From: Calliopum simillimum | Taxonomy: Eukaryota; Arthropoda; Insecta; Diptera; Lauxaniidae | Direction: 5' to 3' | Assembly: GCA_951812925.1 (NCBI GenBank) | Contig: OX638370.1 | Location: 36,769,948-36,833,947, forward strand | Length of the DNA: 64,000 bases | Shown: positions 11,049 through 22,653 of the stretch, one piece after another | Layout: each line of letters opens with the position of its first letter | Position numbering within the stretch: position 1 is the first letter of the stretch | The notes under the pieces: model-generated | The model's database searches: none | The model's input: only the letters and a program-made list of their open reading frames with translations | What the model was told of the DNA's origin: nothing | Made by a program: the position numbers and the translations under genes

Positions 11049-12103
11049 TATTTTGTACTTCAAAATCAGCTGATGCTTAAAAACATGGTACAATTAACTA
11101 TAATTGTATCATGTTTTAAAATAAGCGATGGGTAACGCAGCAATTTTTGAGAATTGATACCATGGTACCGATGTGACATTTTTAATAAATTACATATGTT
11201 AAAGGCCGGCGCAAATCTAGTTCGTGCAAACTAGAGAGTTTGCGCGCACTTTTTTTATCGCGTCCATACGACACATGCAAGTCTGTGCAGTTTTCATTAT
11301 ACTTAATTTTCATAGAAACATGACGGGGGTTATCGTGAATCAAGAATGCATGGCAATCCGAGAAAATTCCCCGGGAATCTTGATTCACGATAACCACCGA
11401 CGTCTAGCACACATTTTTTTCATCTGAATTTTTGCATATTTTTTAAAATAGATTAACGAAAAAATGATTAATTTTCATGACGAAGCTATCACATGCAATA
11501 TATATGCATTTGAAGAGTGACTGGTAAGTCTTGATGTTCAGTTGTAAATGCCATATTAAATGAAAGGAAATACAAAGTTTTTTGTTCGCATACACATAAG
11601 GTTGCTTTAAAACAAAGTTCAGAAAAGTGAAACAGAGAAGTTTAAATAACGAAAACTCAGTAAGTACTCGTTGATATCTATGAGAATTATAAGTAATTTT
11701 TACCCATTGACATTCTTAATTGTTTTAGCGTCACTTACATGAGTGCAGAATCGGAAAAAATTGGCCGCGAAGGTCAACTGAAAAATTTGTGCACATTATG
11801 GAGAACGTACTTTCTCAGAAAATGCAGTTGGAAAATAGTATGATCGATTCCGCTCTGAAAATAATGATCTAAAAGACGCACTTAATGTGCTTAATTTAAC
11901 AATAAATTTGAGTGTTTAAATATTAAATTATATACACTGAATATTAGCTGTGTTTGATAAGATTTTAACATAGTGGTACCACATTTTTACTGATTGTGGA
12001 AGTGGTGCGGAAACGAAAAACAGAATAAAATAAAACAAAACAAGAAAAAGTAGATAGCATACAAACTCGTTTTAGAAGAACAGCGTTGGCTCCGTGTTAA
12101 CAC
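11049..12103. other. No host gene; one short MITE
   Basis: The only defined object is a palindromic MITE at 11327-11396 (GGGTTATCGTGAAT ... ATTCACGATAACC with an internal TTCCCCGGGAA). It is related to larger copies at 33728-33832 and 37632-37739. A small hairpin flanks 11085-11120 (ACATGGTACAATTA and its near complement). A decayed coding-like patch around 11740-11870 is interrupted by stops and not identifiable. Confidence 0.45.
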
Positions 12104-12399
12104 GCTGCCGTCTAAAACATAGCTATTGTTTCAAACAACAAACAATTTTTTGTTTGAAATTTTACCCTAAAATGGCCTTGCCGGCAGTGCAATGCAGCAC
12201 TCTAGCGCTTTATAAATATGTGTCAGCGCATTGTTCGATATCAGCGAATTAATCGAATGCATCGCTGGTTTCCCATCACTATAAAAAATTACGCCAAATT
12301 TAAAGGACGCCTTATAAAAGAAGTAAATTGTGCTTTAAAATATTTAAAAAGCTATAGCGTACGGTTCATTTTCATTTCATTATCACACTTGGCACTGTG

Positions 12400-13525
12400 A
12401 TGCCGAAACGAAAGGAACCCTGCAACAATAACAACAAAGAGCAAGTGCAAAATTTTGTCATCAAGAAGGCACTCTATTCAACATGTAAAAATGTGGACGT
12501 ATTCAATAAGATTCAACGCAATGTTGCCGAAATGTCAGCGCTCTTTGTCGAAGTTTCAAGGTGAAATTGATTTTATTTTTGTGTTGTCGAAATGTTGTCG
12601 CAATGGCATTTATTGATTTTACTGTACATTCATTTGTAGGTACATTCATTTTACTTTGATGAAAAAATGGACTGTTAGTGACTTTTCTGAAATCAAATTT
12701 GCCGATTACTACTATCATCTCATGCAAAAAAAGAAGCCCAAATACATTGTAGACGCTACATATGCATCATTGAGGCAACATTTGCCACTCTACGACAGCT
12801 CATATAGATCGAATCTCTTCATAGAATCCGCTAACCAGTACAGTACACTATTTCACAACAACATATGGATGCACGCGTATTCAAGGCTGCGTAGATTTTT
12901 CAGCAAATTCACACAAGACCACTCAAAAATATACAATACTCTTCGTTATTTATTCAGCGAGGACAACGAGTTGGACCAAAAGTCACGAGATCCCGATTTG
13001 GATTTGCTGCTTCACATGACCGAGGAATTGCAATGGCGTGGCGAAAAATTTGCAAAGTTGCAAAATAAAAAAAATTACTGGGCTTCGATAAAAATATTTT
13101 TCAATCTCCAACGCTTCAACGAGCGCAACAATTACAAAAACTTTTCAATGATACCCATTTTCAAACACGGCGCACACCATATTCGCTATGATTCTTTTGC
13201 TTATTTCAATTTACTTTGTTCCTTAAAATTATTCAAGGGCGCATGGAAGGATTTCAACCGTGAGGAATATTGGTGTAAATACTTTAAACTACCGAAAAGC
13301 CAATTTGCTTTTTCACTGCAGACCGATGGTGTATCAGTTTCATTCCTGATGCAAAAGCCCAATTCTAAAACAATGGTAAAGACAAAGTGTGTGTTAAAGA
13401 AAAAGAAGGAAAAAAACAAAATGACAAGTTGCAAACAAACGGATTATTTTTCAGCGACAAAATTGGAGAAAATTAGATGCACCAAATATATAAACAAAAT
13501 TGGTCTAGATCCGGGGCTTCGGTTG
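12400..13525 (+). pseudogene. Fanzor (TnpB-like RNA-guided nuclease), 3'-truncated copy
   Basis: Two exons match the intact copy at 31465-33271 with only a handful of differences by eye. Exon 1 is 12400-12560 (MPKRKEPCNNNNKEQ start), intron 12561-12639 (GTGAAA ... TTGTAG), and exon 2 runs from 12640. The Fanzor match breaks off at about 13525, just after the first RuvC aspartate motif (KIGLDPGLRL). The frame then reads about 39 unrelated codons through antisense Harbinger sequence to a stop ending at 13642. It therefore lacks the remaining RuvC motifs and the zinc finger and cannot be an active nuclease. The near identity to the intact copy implies recent duplication. Confidence 0.85.
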
Positions 13526-14345
13526 CATTGTACAATTTCGTACATTGCGAATTTCGTAAGCTGCATCAGTAGACCTATAGTAGCATCGTGGTCCATCGTG
13601 TATACTGTTAGTGGTTTCCGAAAAATATGGGGTACCCTCTGAATCGATAATTTTGTTATGTAACAAAGAAATAGTCTATACAATTAAATCGACTTTGTCA
13701 GAATAAATTTCTATGATTCTCTATTTTGCGGTTATTATATCAGAAGCGTATTCAACAAGACGTCTAGCTCGAGAAATGCTATGATTAAAAATTTCATGCT
13801 CTGGAGATAAATGCCCTAAAAATGGTCTCATCAAACAGTTCTTTAAAGGATATGCTGCTTCTCCCACTTAAACATTTGGTACAATAACATCAGTATTGGG
13901 TAGTGTCTTTGGCGGATGAACAGTACAAGTACCATGTTTGAGATGATGTACAATGATGTGTTTGTAAATATTCCACCGTCACTTTGTTTTCCGTAGCTTC
14001 CGACATGAACACTTATAAATCTGTAATTTGCAGCAAACAACCCATGTAATACTATCGAAAAGTACTGTTTGTAATTCAAATGAAAGGATTCAGAATTTCT
14101 GGGACATTTAATTCTAACATGGCTCTGAAACAATTAGGAAATTTCCATTTCGTATTATAAAACTTCTGAGAAATTGATAAGAACATAGATTCAGTTGGAA
14201 AAGGCATATGTTTTTCGGACAAAGAATCTCATATAGCCTTAAAGGTTTCATAAACAGCTTGTCTAATTGCTGTGTGGGACAGTCGCAATGAAATCGAAAA
14301 GAAACGCCAGGCGCGTGGAGAGTTAAATACAACTCGTTTAGTTTT
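13526..14345 (-). pseudogene. PIF/Harbinger transposase fragment, copy 1
   Basis: The minus-strand translation in shifting frames gives the Harbinger nuclease signature: TAIRQAVYETFKAIW-like N-terminal region, WKFPNC, HVRIKCPRNSESFHLNYKQY, IVLHGLFAANYRFISVHVGS, YGKQSDGGIFTNTSLY, and a degraded C-terminal part including IFRKPLTVY. In the family the block after FPNC reads G-x-x-D-G with the first catalytic Asp. Here that block is deleted and frameshifted. The second catalytic Asp (SVDVG in the family) is His (SVHVG). It is thus dead. The right end was cut when it was joined to the Fanzor fragment. Confidence 0.8.
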
Positions 14346-14361
14346 TCCCATTTACATATGC

Positions 14362-16215
14362 ATTAGAGTGGTCCAAAATCCGAAAGTGTTAAAAAGTCAA
14401 GGTGCGCGCGACTTTTCTGAATCCTTGGATCCTGCTGATTACAAAAAGTGCTTTGGAACCAAAACAAAATTGCGTTTAGATATTCCGCAACGAGCTTGAA
14501 GGTACTTTTTTAGGAATTTTTTAGTTTTTGAGTTCTCTTTTTAATTTAAACGCTATACCTTTTGAACCAGATAAAGTATTTGCAAAAATTAAATTGCATT
14601 TTGTTAGGAATATTTTGAGCCATGTTTTGCATTAATAATAATTAATATACTTTTTGCCAATTTTTTTAGCAGCACTTTAAACTTAAAAATTTGTTAATTT
14701 TTTGAGGTGTTTGCACTTTCAATAATCGATTTTTTTTTATTTTGCTCTAACAAATTTTTTTAAACATTTTTATATTTTTATGCATTAATTTATCTTTAAA
14801 ATAATTTCAATAACTAAGATATTAGTAACACTTACTCACTAAAAACTATTAAGTATAATTAAATTAGACTCAAAAAAAAAATTAATTTTAGTGTTTTCAA
14901 GGCATTCAAATAAGATATCTTAATGGGATGACGTAAGGTACCACTTTTTTTTATAAAATCATTAGTTCCTAATCTTCTTAATAAAACAACATTCGTTGCA
15001 ATATCGAAATTTTTGCACTTCATGTTATTTTTGGCAAAATAGGTTTACAGATAGTTTTCATAGATCTTCTAAAAAACTAAAAAAAAAAATTTAGTCAAAA
15101 ATAAACTAAAATAGCCATTTTGGATGTATTCGTTACTGCTGATTCTAAATTCGGTCTCAAAATTGCTCTATCTTGTACGGTTAAGGAGATATTCAAACAT
15201 AAAAGTATCAAAAACACCGTTTTTGCTCTTTTTAAAGTGATATTATAAGTCAAGGTTACTTTCAGCCACAAAAAATGGTATTGTCTTTAAAAGTGCCAGT
15301 TTGTTTCTTTAAAATCCAATTTAAACTATACCGATATCTTTTTTATTCTCGGAGTTATCCTAACTTAAAAAGTTGGAAAAGTGCAAAAAAAACGTTTTTT
15401 TATTATTTCTGCTTACGATATTTCAGAGGAACAAAGAGATATCGATTTAATTTAAATTGGGTTTTCAAGAAAAATACCGTCACTTTTATTTTCAATACCA
15501 AGCTGAAAGTTACCATGTCGTTATATAACAGCTTCAAAATTATCAAAAACGGTGTTTTTTGCTTTTTTAGGTTAGGATATCTCTAAAACCGTACAAGATA
15601 GAGCAATTCTGAGACCGGATTTAGAATTTTCATGAACAAATACATCACAAATGACTATTGTTGTTTCTCTTTCACCATGAAAATTTTAAACTCGAAGTTT
15701 TTTTTTTGGCCAAATTTGATTAAACTTTACGGTTTTTAGCAAGTAAAGTGAAGCTGGTGGCTTAGTTGTTGGAGTCAGTTGATAGATAAATTAATGCGTA
15801 AAAAAATAGAAACATAAAAAAAAAACGCTAGAGCAAAATAAGAAAAAAATCGGTTCTTGAAAGCGCAAATACATCAAAAAAATAACATATTTTGAAGTTT
15901 AAAGTGCTGCTAAAAAAAATTGGGAAAGAGAACATTAATTATTATTAATGCAAAAAATGGCCCAAAATATTCTTAACAAAATGCAATTTAATTTTTGCAA
16001 ATACCTTATCTGATTCAAAAGATATAGCGTTTAAATTAAAAATAGTACTCAAAAACTCAAAAATTCCTAAAAAAGTACCTTCAAGCTCGTTGCGGAATAT
16101 CTAAACGCAATTTTTTTTTGGTTTCAAAGCATTTTTTGTAATCAGCAGGATCCAAGGATTCAGAAAAGTCGCGCGCACTTTTGGTTTTTCCATACAAAAT
16201 TTGAACCACTCTAAT
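14362..16215. mobile_element. 1.85-kb palindromic foldback element
   Basis: The ends ATTAGAGTGG (14362-14371) and CCACTCTAAT (16206-16215) are complementary, and the arms continue for many hundreds of bases. The block TTTTCTGAATCCTTGGATCC near 14415 has its complement near 16150. The block TCTTGTACGGTTAAGGAGAT near 15172 pairs imperfectly with 15575-15600. A 4-bp ATGC repeat flanks it (14358-14361, 16216-16219). No transposase frame was found. It sits exactly at the junction between the two tandem units. Confidence 0.75.
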
Positions 16216-16229
16216 ATGCTGCCGTCTAA

Positions 16230-16665
16230 AGTGCTGAACACATTCGGTGCGAGCTGCGAGTGCGAGAGAAACCCGACCGAGATAGCACGATTTTCTCTAC
16301 ATGTTAGAGTAAGATACAAAATTGAGCTTTTATTAAACGTCATTTATAAAAGCTCTCGCAGTGCGATTGAACTGATTCTATTTTTCTGACGATTTTTAAA
16401 AAAGAAGAACAAGACCAAACAGAAAAATTTAAATTTATTATTTTCAACTGAATTTTTTAATTTCAATTTGAAGTTTAAATAATTTTGAAAACAAATACGT
16501 TTTTATTTTTCGTTTTTTTGTTTTCATTTGTTTTCAATTTTCATAAAAAAAACTTACTCGCAACGAGTTGATTGTGTTTTTACGCACGAGAAAAAGCTCA
16601 AAAAATCGTTTGAGCAAAAGCTATTTTCTCTCGCACTCGCAGCTCGCACCGAATGTGTTCAGGGC
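16230..16665. mobile_element. 436-bp MITE with TAA duplication
   Basis: Terminal inverted repeats of about 40 bp (AGTGCTGAACACATTCGGTG on the left, the near complement ending GTGTTCAGGGCT on the right) are flanked by TAA at 16227-16229 and 16666-16668. Removing it restores the GCCGTCTAAAACATAGC sequence seen uninterrupted at about 12106, so the insertion postdates the tandem duplication. The 3-bp TAA duplication suggests a Harbinger-type MITE. Confidence 0.8.
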
Positions 16666-16981
16666 TTAAAACATAGCTATTGTTTCAAACAACAAACAAT
16701 TTTTTTGTTTGAAATTTTAACCTACAATACACATCACGATCGTAGCAAGCCAAGTGCTTTGCATTAAAAAATTAAAAAAAAAAAAAATTAATATAAAAAT
16801 CTTGAAAATTTCTAAAATTAAAAAAAAAAAAAAAGGAATTTTGGAGAAACGGCTGTAATTGGGCAGTGCCTTTGTCCTTTTGTTTCTGCATATTGGTGAG
16901 TTTTAGTGAGTTTGATTTTAGTGTTTCTTTTCTTGTGTTTTTAATTTTTTCTTTTATATACATAAGTTCGTTCAATAAATT

Positions 16982-18589
16982 ATGGGGGACGCGGCGTCGC
17001 CCTTAATAAATGCCGAACTTTTTGAAAATTTTTGCATAGCTAATGGGTATTCGCCTTTAGATCCAACAAAGAGGAAAAGTTCTTTGACCATGGATAATAA
17101 TAAAAAACCAAATGTGTGTGATTCCTCCAATGTTCCAATGGTGCAGGATTCTCTTTCAACTCCGAGCTTCCCTTTTTCGCAAGATAATATAGATAATTTT
17201 GAGATGGGCAAGTCCATGGAGCGAGTTGCTCAAATTCATCCTCAGGCTCTAACTATTTCTCCCTTTCAAAACAATGAAAAAGATAATAGTTCTATTGCGT
17301 TCACTTCTAATCAAGCTTTTGCTCATTCTTCTAACACAAATATTCCATCTAATCAATATAATACTCAGTCTTCTAGTCATACCTCTTCGCCAACAAGTAC
17401 AATTAAAATAAAAGCAAATTACCCTGATAACCATGAGGGTGATTTCTTTGTCCTTTTGGATGCGAGCAGAGCCTCTCAATCCAATAAATTTTTAAATGAA
17501 CTTTTTCTTTTTGAAAAAATAAAACACCTTAATGTTAATGGTATTACTCTAATTAAAGCTATCGGCAGATCTTTATTTAGACTTAAATTTGATTCAGCGG
17601 TTAGTGCTAATTTCTTTGTTAATCTTAATATGTCTAGTTTAGGTTTAAATGCTTTTATCCCTGACTCATTTATTTTTAATTATGGTGTTATCAGAAACAT
17701 CCCTTTGGAACTTTCTGATGAGTTCATTTTTAAAAACATCATCTCTGAAATTCCTTTGATTAATGTTAGTCGTTTTTTGAGGAAAAATTCTGAGGGCACT
17801 TTATCCCCTACCTATTCTGTCAAACTTGCTTTCAATTCTAAAGTTATCCCTAATAATATTAAACTTAATTACTCAGTCATTCCTGTCGATATTTTTTTCA
17901 TGCCGGTAAGGCAATGTAAAAACTGTGGTCGTCTTGGCCATTCTGCTATGTCTTGCAGATCGAAAAAACGATGCATGAAGTGTGGCTCAGATAGTTGCCC
18001 AGGGGATTGCACCATTTCTAAATGTGTATTATGCAATAATACAGATCACTCTGCTTCTGACAAAAACTCTTGTACAAAATGGATCTCTGAAACTGAAATT
18101 TCCAAAATTATGTCGATTAAGAAAATTTCCCGTAAAGAAGTCATTTCAAATTATCCTGTCAATAGATTCGATTTATTGAAAGATTATGACAAGGAGTTTC
18201 CTGAAATGAAATCGTCTGCCAAAGTTAAAAATCCTGACTTCGAAATAAACAAAATTTTAACAAAAAATAAGACTAAATTTAGCAAAATTCTGCAACCACC
18301 CAGACCTACTGTAATTAAATCCAATTTTACAACTGGAGAACAAATTAATATTGTTCCTTCTAAGCCTGTTTACCTCCACAGTAGTTTTCAAAAGGTCTCA
18401 GAATTTGAAAAACTTATAAAAGAAATGACCAAATTTGTTACCGATGTCTTTAATAAAGATAACAACGAATCCTGCTTATCTGCTATTAATCATTTTTCAA
18501 AAAGAATTAATAACTTCTTTTTAGACTTTGACAGTGCATATATATCTAACAATTCTAGTACTTCGAACCCTAATAGTGAAAAAGTTTAA
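16982..18589 (+). CDS. LINE ORF1, nucleic-acid-binding gag-like protein
   Basis: The 535-residue protein coats retrotransposon RNA and helps target-primed reverse transcription. The N-terminal third is rich in Ser, Asn and Thr and likely disordered. A central RRM-like region follows (about 150-300). From residue 312 there are cysteine knuckles: CKNCGRLGHSAMSC, then CMKCGSDSCPGDC, then CVLCNNTDHS...C, the layout of I and jockey ORF1 proteins. The frame is uninterrupted. Its stop codon overlaps the start of ORF2 by one base (TAATG at 18587-18591), suggesting termination-reinitiation coupling, as inferred for other I-type elements. The start at 16982 is the first ATG after the leader. Confidence 0.88.
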   Translation: MGDAASPLINAELFENFCIANGYSPLDPTKRKSSLTMDNNKKPNVCDSSNVPMVQDSLSTPSFPFSQDNIDNFEMGKSMERVAQIHPQALTISPFQNNEKDNSSIAFTSNQAFAHSSNTNIPSNQYNTQSSSHTSSPTSTIKIKANYPDNHEGDFFVLLDASRASQSNKFLNELFLFEKIKHLNVNGITLIKAIGRSLFRLKFDSAVSANFFVNLNMSSLGLNAFIPDSFIFNYGVIRNIPLELSDEFIFKNIISEIPLINVSRFLRKNSEGTLSPTYSVKLAFNSKVIPNNIKLNYSVIPVDIFFMPVRQCKNCGRLGHSAMSCRSKKRCMKCGSDSCPGDCTISKCVLCNNTDHSASDKNSCTKWISETEISKIMSIKKISRKEVISNYPVNRFDLLKDYDKEFPEMKSSAKVKNPDFEINKILTKNKTKFSKILQPPRPTVIKSNFTTGEQINIVPSKPVYLHSSFQKVSEFEKLIKEMTKFVTDVFNKDNNESCLSAINHFSKRINNFFLDFDSAYISNNSSTSNPNSEKV

Positions 18590-21500
18590 TGAAAATTTTA
18601 CAATATAATTGTCAAAGCTTTAAATCCAATAAAAACAATATTGAATTCTATATCAATAATTACAACATTGATGTATGTATTCTGTCCGAAATTTTTTCAA
18701 TTGATGACAATGATCCTTATCTTAAACTTCTAAATTTCAACATTTTGCACAAAATCCGCCCTGATGGATATGGAGGTGTAGCTATCTGTTTTAATAAATC
18801 AATTACGTTCAAAAAAATTCCTTATTCCTCGAATTTTGATATTATAATTGCCTCTACACTTAATCTTCATCCAAATTTTACTTTAGTGTCTGTCTACTTT
18901 CCTCCTAACCTCTCTCAAACTAATTTTAATTCGGAAATCAACAGGCTTCTTAACTTTATTGCTCCTTTACCTAACACTATTCTTGCTGGTGACTTTAATG
19001 CTCGTCTATGTCTCTGGGGTGATTATGTTGATTCTCCGAGAGGAAAATCCCTTTTTGACTCTGTAAATAAATCTAATTTTGTGTGTCTTAACAATGGCAA
19101 TTTTACCTTCAAACAAAACATTCAAAGTTCTAGAGGCTCGGTTCTTGATCTTTCTTTCTCTAATTGTCATTTCAATATCATTTGGGAGACTTGCCCTTTT
19201 TGGCTCAAAGGCAGTCATCATTTTCCTATCATCCTCACCTTTGACAATGTTAAAACTTCTCCTAATAAGTTTATTTCTAAAAAGAAACTTTTTTCGGATC
19301 TAAACAATTTGGTTCTTAGTCCTGATATTAATTCTATTCAATCTGAAATTTCATCTTCTATTGACAAAGCTACCATTGTTGTTAAAAAATCCAATTTTTC
19401 TCCAAAATTTTGGTGGAATAATAACCTCTCCAAACTTTTTCGTTTAATGGTAGCTGCTAGGAAAAAAGCCACCAAATTTCCTTCTACAATTAATCTTCAT
19501 TCTTATGCCATTTCGCTTAAAAACTGGAATTTAGAGGTTAAAAATGCCAAATCCATCTCGTTTAAGCAGAAGATAAATGAACTTAATGGTTCCCCTCAAA
19601 CCAAGTCTGCATGGAGATTTGTAAACAGTTTAAAAGGTTCTTCAATTCCTTTTTCCAAATGGAATTCAGATAATAACCTATTGTATCTTCAACTTCTTAA
19701 AAATCATGTTCCATTAAACTCATCCTTTGTTTTTTCAAAATTACCCTTTTCCAATACGGACTCGTTTTTTTCTTATGATGATCTTTCTAATGTTTTACTT
19801 AATAAGAAACAATCATCTTCTGGAGGTTTAGACAGAATCACGTACTCTATGCTAAAAGCTCTCTCAGTTGATGCTAAAAAATCCCTCCTCAAAGCTTTCA
19901 ATTGTAATTTTTCCAAATGCCTAATTGAAGATTCTTGGAGATTAATCAAAATTGTACCTATTCCTAAAAAGTCTTGTGATCTTGATGACTACAGAAATTT
20001 TCGTCCTATTGCACTTATCTCTGTTCTAGTCAAAACTATAAATCTGATGGTTAAAGAAAAACTCACTTCCTTCATTCAAACTAATGATATTCTTCCTATG
20101 CGCACTTTTGCTTATCGAAAGCATTTTTCTTCTTCTATGTGCATTAATGAAATTCTTCACAGAGTTTCATATCTCAAATCTAATAAGTTTAATGTTGTTA
20201 TGTGTACTATTGACATTAGTAAAGCACATGATTGCGTCAACATTTCTATCCTCTTAAAGATTCTTAAATCTTACAATATTGACACTAATATTACAAATTG
20301 GATAATTAATTTTCTACCCAAAAGGACCCTATGTCTTGGAAATGAGAGAATTACTGTTGCTAATGGTCTTCCTCAAGGCAGCTGCCTTAGTCCCATACTA
20401 TTCAATCTGTATACTGCTTCTCTTCACTCTATTGAAGACTCCAACACTCTCCTTTTTCAATTTGCAGATGACTTCGTCATTCTTTCTTTTGCGAAAAGTT
20501 TTGATCTTGCTGTCAAAAACCTCGCTATTAAAATTTCTAAATTTTATAGTTCTTGTAAGGCTAAAAATCTATCCTTTAATATTGATAAAACTAAATCACT
20601 TTATTTTGCCAAAGGAAGCAGGAAACAAATAAAACTAATTTTCAATAATCATAACATTCAACAAGTTGCATCTTTCAAATTTCTAGGTAGGTACATCTCT
20701 GACAGTCTTTCTGTTTCTGAACATTATGCGAAGATTATTAAAGATTCTTACAAAGCCTCTAATCTTCTCAAGATGCTTTCCACCATCAAAGGTGGATTGA
20801 ATCCCAAAATAAGTCTTGTATATTATAGAAGTTTTTTAAGAAGTAAAATTGAATATGCTCGAACTTCATCAGCTCATGCTCCTCAATCCATCAATAAAAA
20901 AATTTGCACTTTTCAAAATTCTGCACTTAGGAGATGCCTTGGTCTGACTCCATCAACTCCAGTTCAAATTATTTATGCTCTTGCTAATGAATTTCCTCCC
21001 CATCTGCGAGCCATTTTACTCACTGCCAAGGAAATTATCAAAATTTCACTCTTCAACCCTTCGCTTTTTGAGCTTATTTCCGAAACTATAGCTAATTCCA
21101 GTTAAAGTTTCGTCTTCCAAAAATTTCAATCAATTTTTTGCAATCTCGTCAAACCTTTTTCACCCACTGTGATCTCTAAAAAATCTAAGGTCTTAATTGA
21201 TAAATTTCCTAACAAAAAACAGGACACTTCTAACGAAATTTTCAAAACTTTCTTTGCTGAAAAACTCCACACTTACATCTCTGAAAAATTTTCTGTTTTT
21301 GCGACTGATGCATCTATTTCTGGCAATCTGACTGGGGTTGCAGTCTTCAATATTAAGTGTAACCAATTTTTTCTCTTTAGAATTAATTTCAAATTATCTT
21401 CCTTATCTGGTGAATTGTGTGCTATTAAAAAAGCTATCGAAATTGCAATTGAGGATAATTTGGAAAATATCGCGATTTTTACTGACAGTTTGAATGCTTG

Positions 21501-22131
21501 CATTCTTCTTAAAAAAGACTATTCTGAAAATTTCCTTGTTTTTGAAATTATGAATCTCATTGAAAACTCCTCTATTAAAAATATTCACTTTATCTGGGTT
21601 CCCAGCCATGTTGGTATCTCATTTAATGAGAATGTTGATTATATGGCTAAAGCTGCTGTTGACAATGGCGCTCCCCTTAGACTAAGACTATCTGCTAAAG
21701 ATGCTATATCTTCTATTGCTAATTCTTTATGGATTGAATGGAATGCTGATTTCATTGATGTCTCTAGGACTAAGGGAAAATTTTTTCACAGCATTTTCCC
21801 TAATATCTCAACTAAACCGTGGTATCATCGAGCTGTTCTTGATCCACAGGACTTAAAAGCTATAAACAGATTGCTTGCTGGACATGCCTATGACAAAAAA
21901 TATCTTCATCTGATAAGGGCTATTGATTCAGATCTTTGTGACTGTTGTAATGTTGTTGAGGATTCGCAGCACTTGATTTTTGATTGCTCCAAGTTTAATA
22001 ATATTCGATCTAAATTTAACTTTTTCTCTGATTTCTCCAATCTCTCTGATCCTCTACGCACACAAGACTTGAACTTATACACTTATTTAATCAAATTCAT
22101 TAAAGAAGCCAATATTCATGATTTAATTTAA
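18589..22131 (+). pseudogene. LINE ORF2 (endonuclease-RT-RNase H) with one in-frame stop
   Basis: The frame reads 1180 codons with one interruption, TAA at 21103-21105 (codon 839), between the reverse transcriptase and RNase H. Domains: APE-type endonuclease (about 1-220; LQYNCQS, CILSE, LAGDFNARLCLWGD, SVLDLSFSN), reverse transcriptase (about 390-720; RPIALISVLVK, TIDISKAHDCV, GLPQGSCLSP, FQFADDFVIL with the catalytic Asp pair at 627-628), and RNase H (about 900-1030; FATDASISG, GELCAI, IFTDSLNA, VPSHVGISFNENVDYMAKAA), then a C-terminal CDCC...H...C region. Two oddities suggest loss of function: the endonuclease SDH motif reads SHH (209-211), and AFD in the first RT Asp motif reads AHD. The downstream frame is otherwise open, so the stop is probably recent. 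Confidence 0.88.
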
Positions 22132-22653
22132 CTTTACTTTTTAATATTATTTTGTTTACTTTTAAACTTTTACGAAGCTTCTCCTTTTCTATAAATCTTA
22201 TTCCTATTACTTGCATTATTATTAAATTATTGGAATCATATCTTCGATACAACCTGTTATTTTGGATACACCCTGGTCTTTTGGATTTTAACCACTAATT
22301 CAAATTCCACCTGATATTTTGGATACTTCCTGATAAATTGGATACAACCTAATGCTTTGGATACAACCTGGCGATATGATCATTTATGTTCAGCCAACCT
22401 AAATCAACAATCAAAAAAAAAAAAAAAAAATTTTAACCTAAAATGGCTTTGCCGGCAGTGCAATGCAGCACTCTAGCGCTTTATAAATATGTATCAGCGC
22501 ATTGTTCGATATCAGCGAATTAATCGAATGCATCGCTGCTTTCCCATCACTATTAAAAATTACGCCAAATTAAAAGGACGCCATATAAAAGAAGTAAATT
22601 GTGCTTTAAAATATTTAAAAAATACACTAAAAACTGTACAAATCTGCATAAAT

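Larger units (their letters stand above)
12104..14361 (+). repeat. Tandem duplicate unit, copy 1 (Fanzor-containing, internally rearranged)
   Basis: The sequence from GCTGCCGTCTAAAACATAGC (12104) to CCCATTTACATATG (about 14360) recurs in the same order and orientation at about 16218-25694, once later insertions are removed. In this copy the segment equivalent to 22617-25062 is replaced by a truncated Fanzor gene (about 12360-13525). The shared left part (12151-12355 versus 22433-22616) and right part (13526-14345 versus about 25063-25690) are highly similar. The junction between the two copies is interrupted by the palindrome at 14362-16215. Confidence 0.6.
16725..22430 (+). mobile_element. 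I-clade non-LTR retrotransposon, near full length
   Basis: A 5.7-kb LINE with a 5' leader, a gag-like ORF1, an ORF2 with endonuclease, reverse transcriptase and RNase H, a 3' UTR with degenerate TTGGATACAACCTG repeats (about 22240-22375), and an 18-A tail (22413-22430). It is flanked by a direct repeat ATTTTAACCTA: 16714-16724 on the left, and TTTTAACCTA at 22431-22440 with the first A shared with the tail on the right. The unoccupied site is represented at about 12160-12172. A full-length copy with an intact duplication and a clean poly-A tail indicates recent insertion. RNase H plus this ORF order places it with the I group. Confidence 0.92.

Noticed and set aside
12218..12400. Frame beginning MCQRIVRYQRINRMHRWF, and its counterpart at 22489
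   Set aside because: Both lie in the duplicated leader of the tandem units. The MADF domain starts at the later ATG 22654, so this is more likely 5' untranslated sequence.
12640..13525. Considered whether the Fanzor copies were simply bacterial TnpB contamination
   Set aside because: Both copies contain the same short intron, lie among fly transposons and have the relocated Glu of eukaryotic Fanzors.
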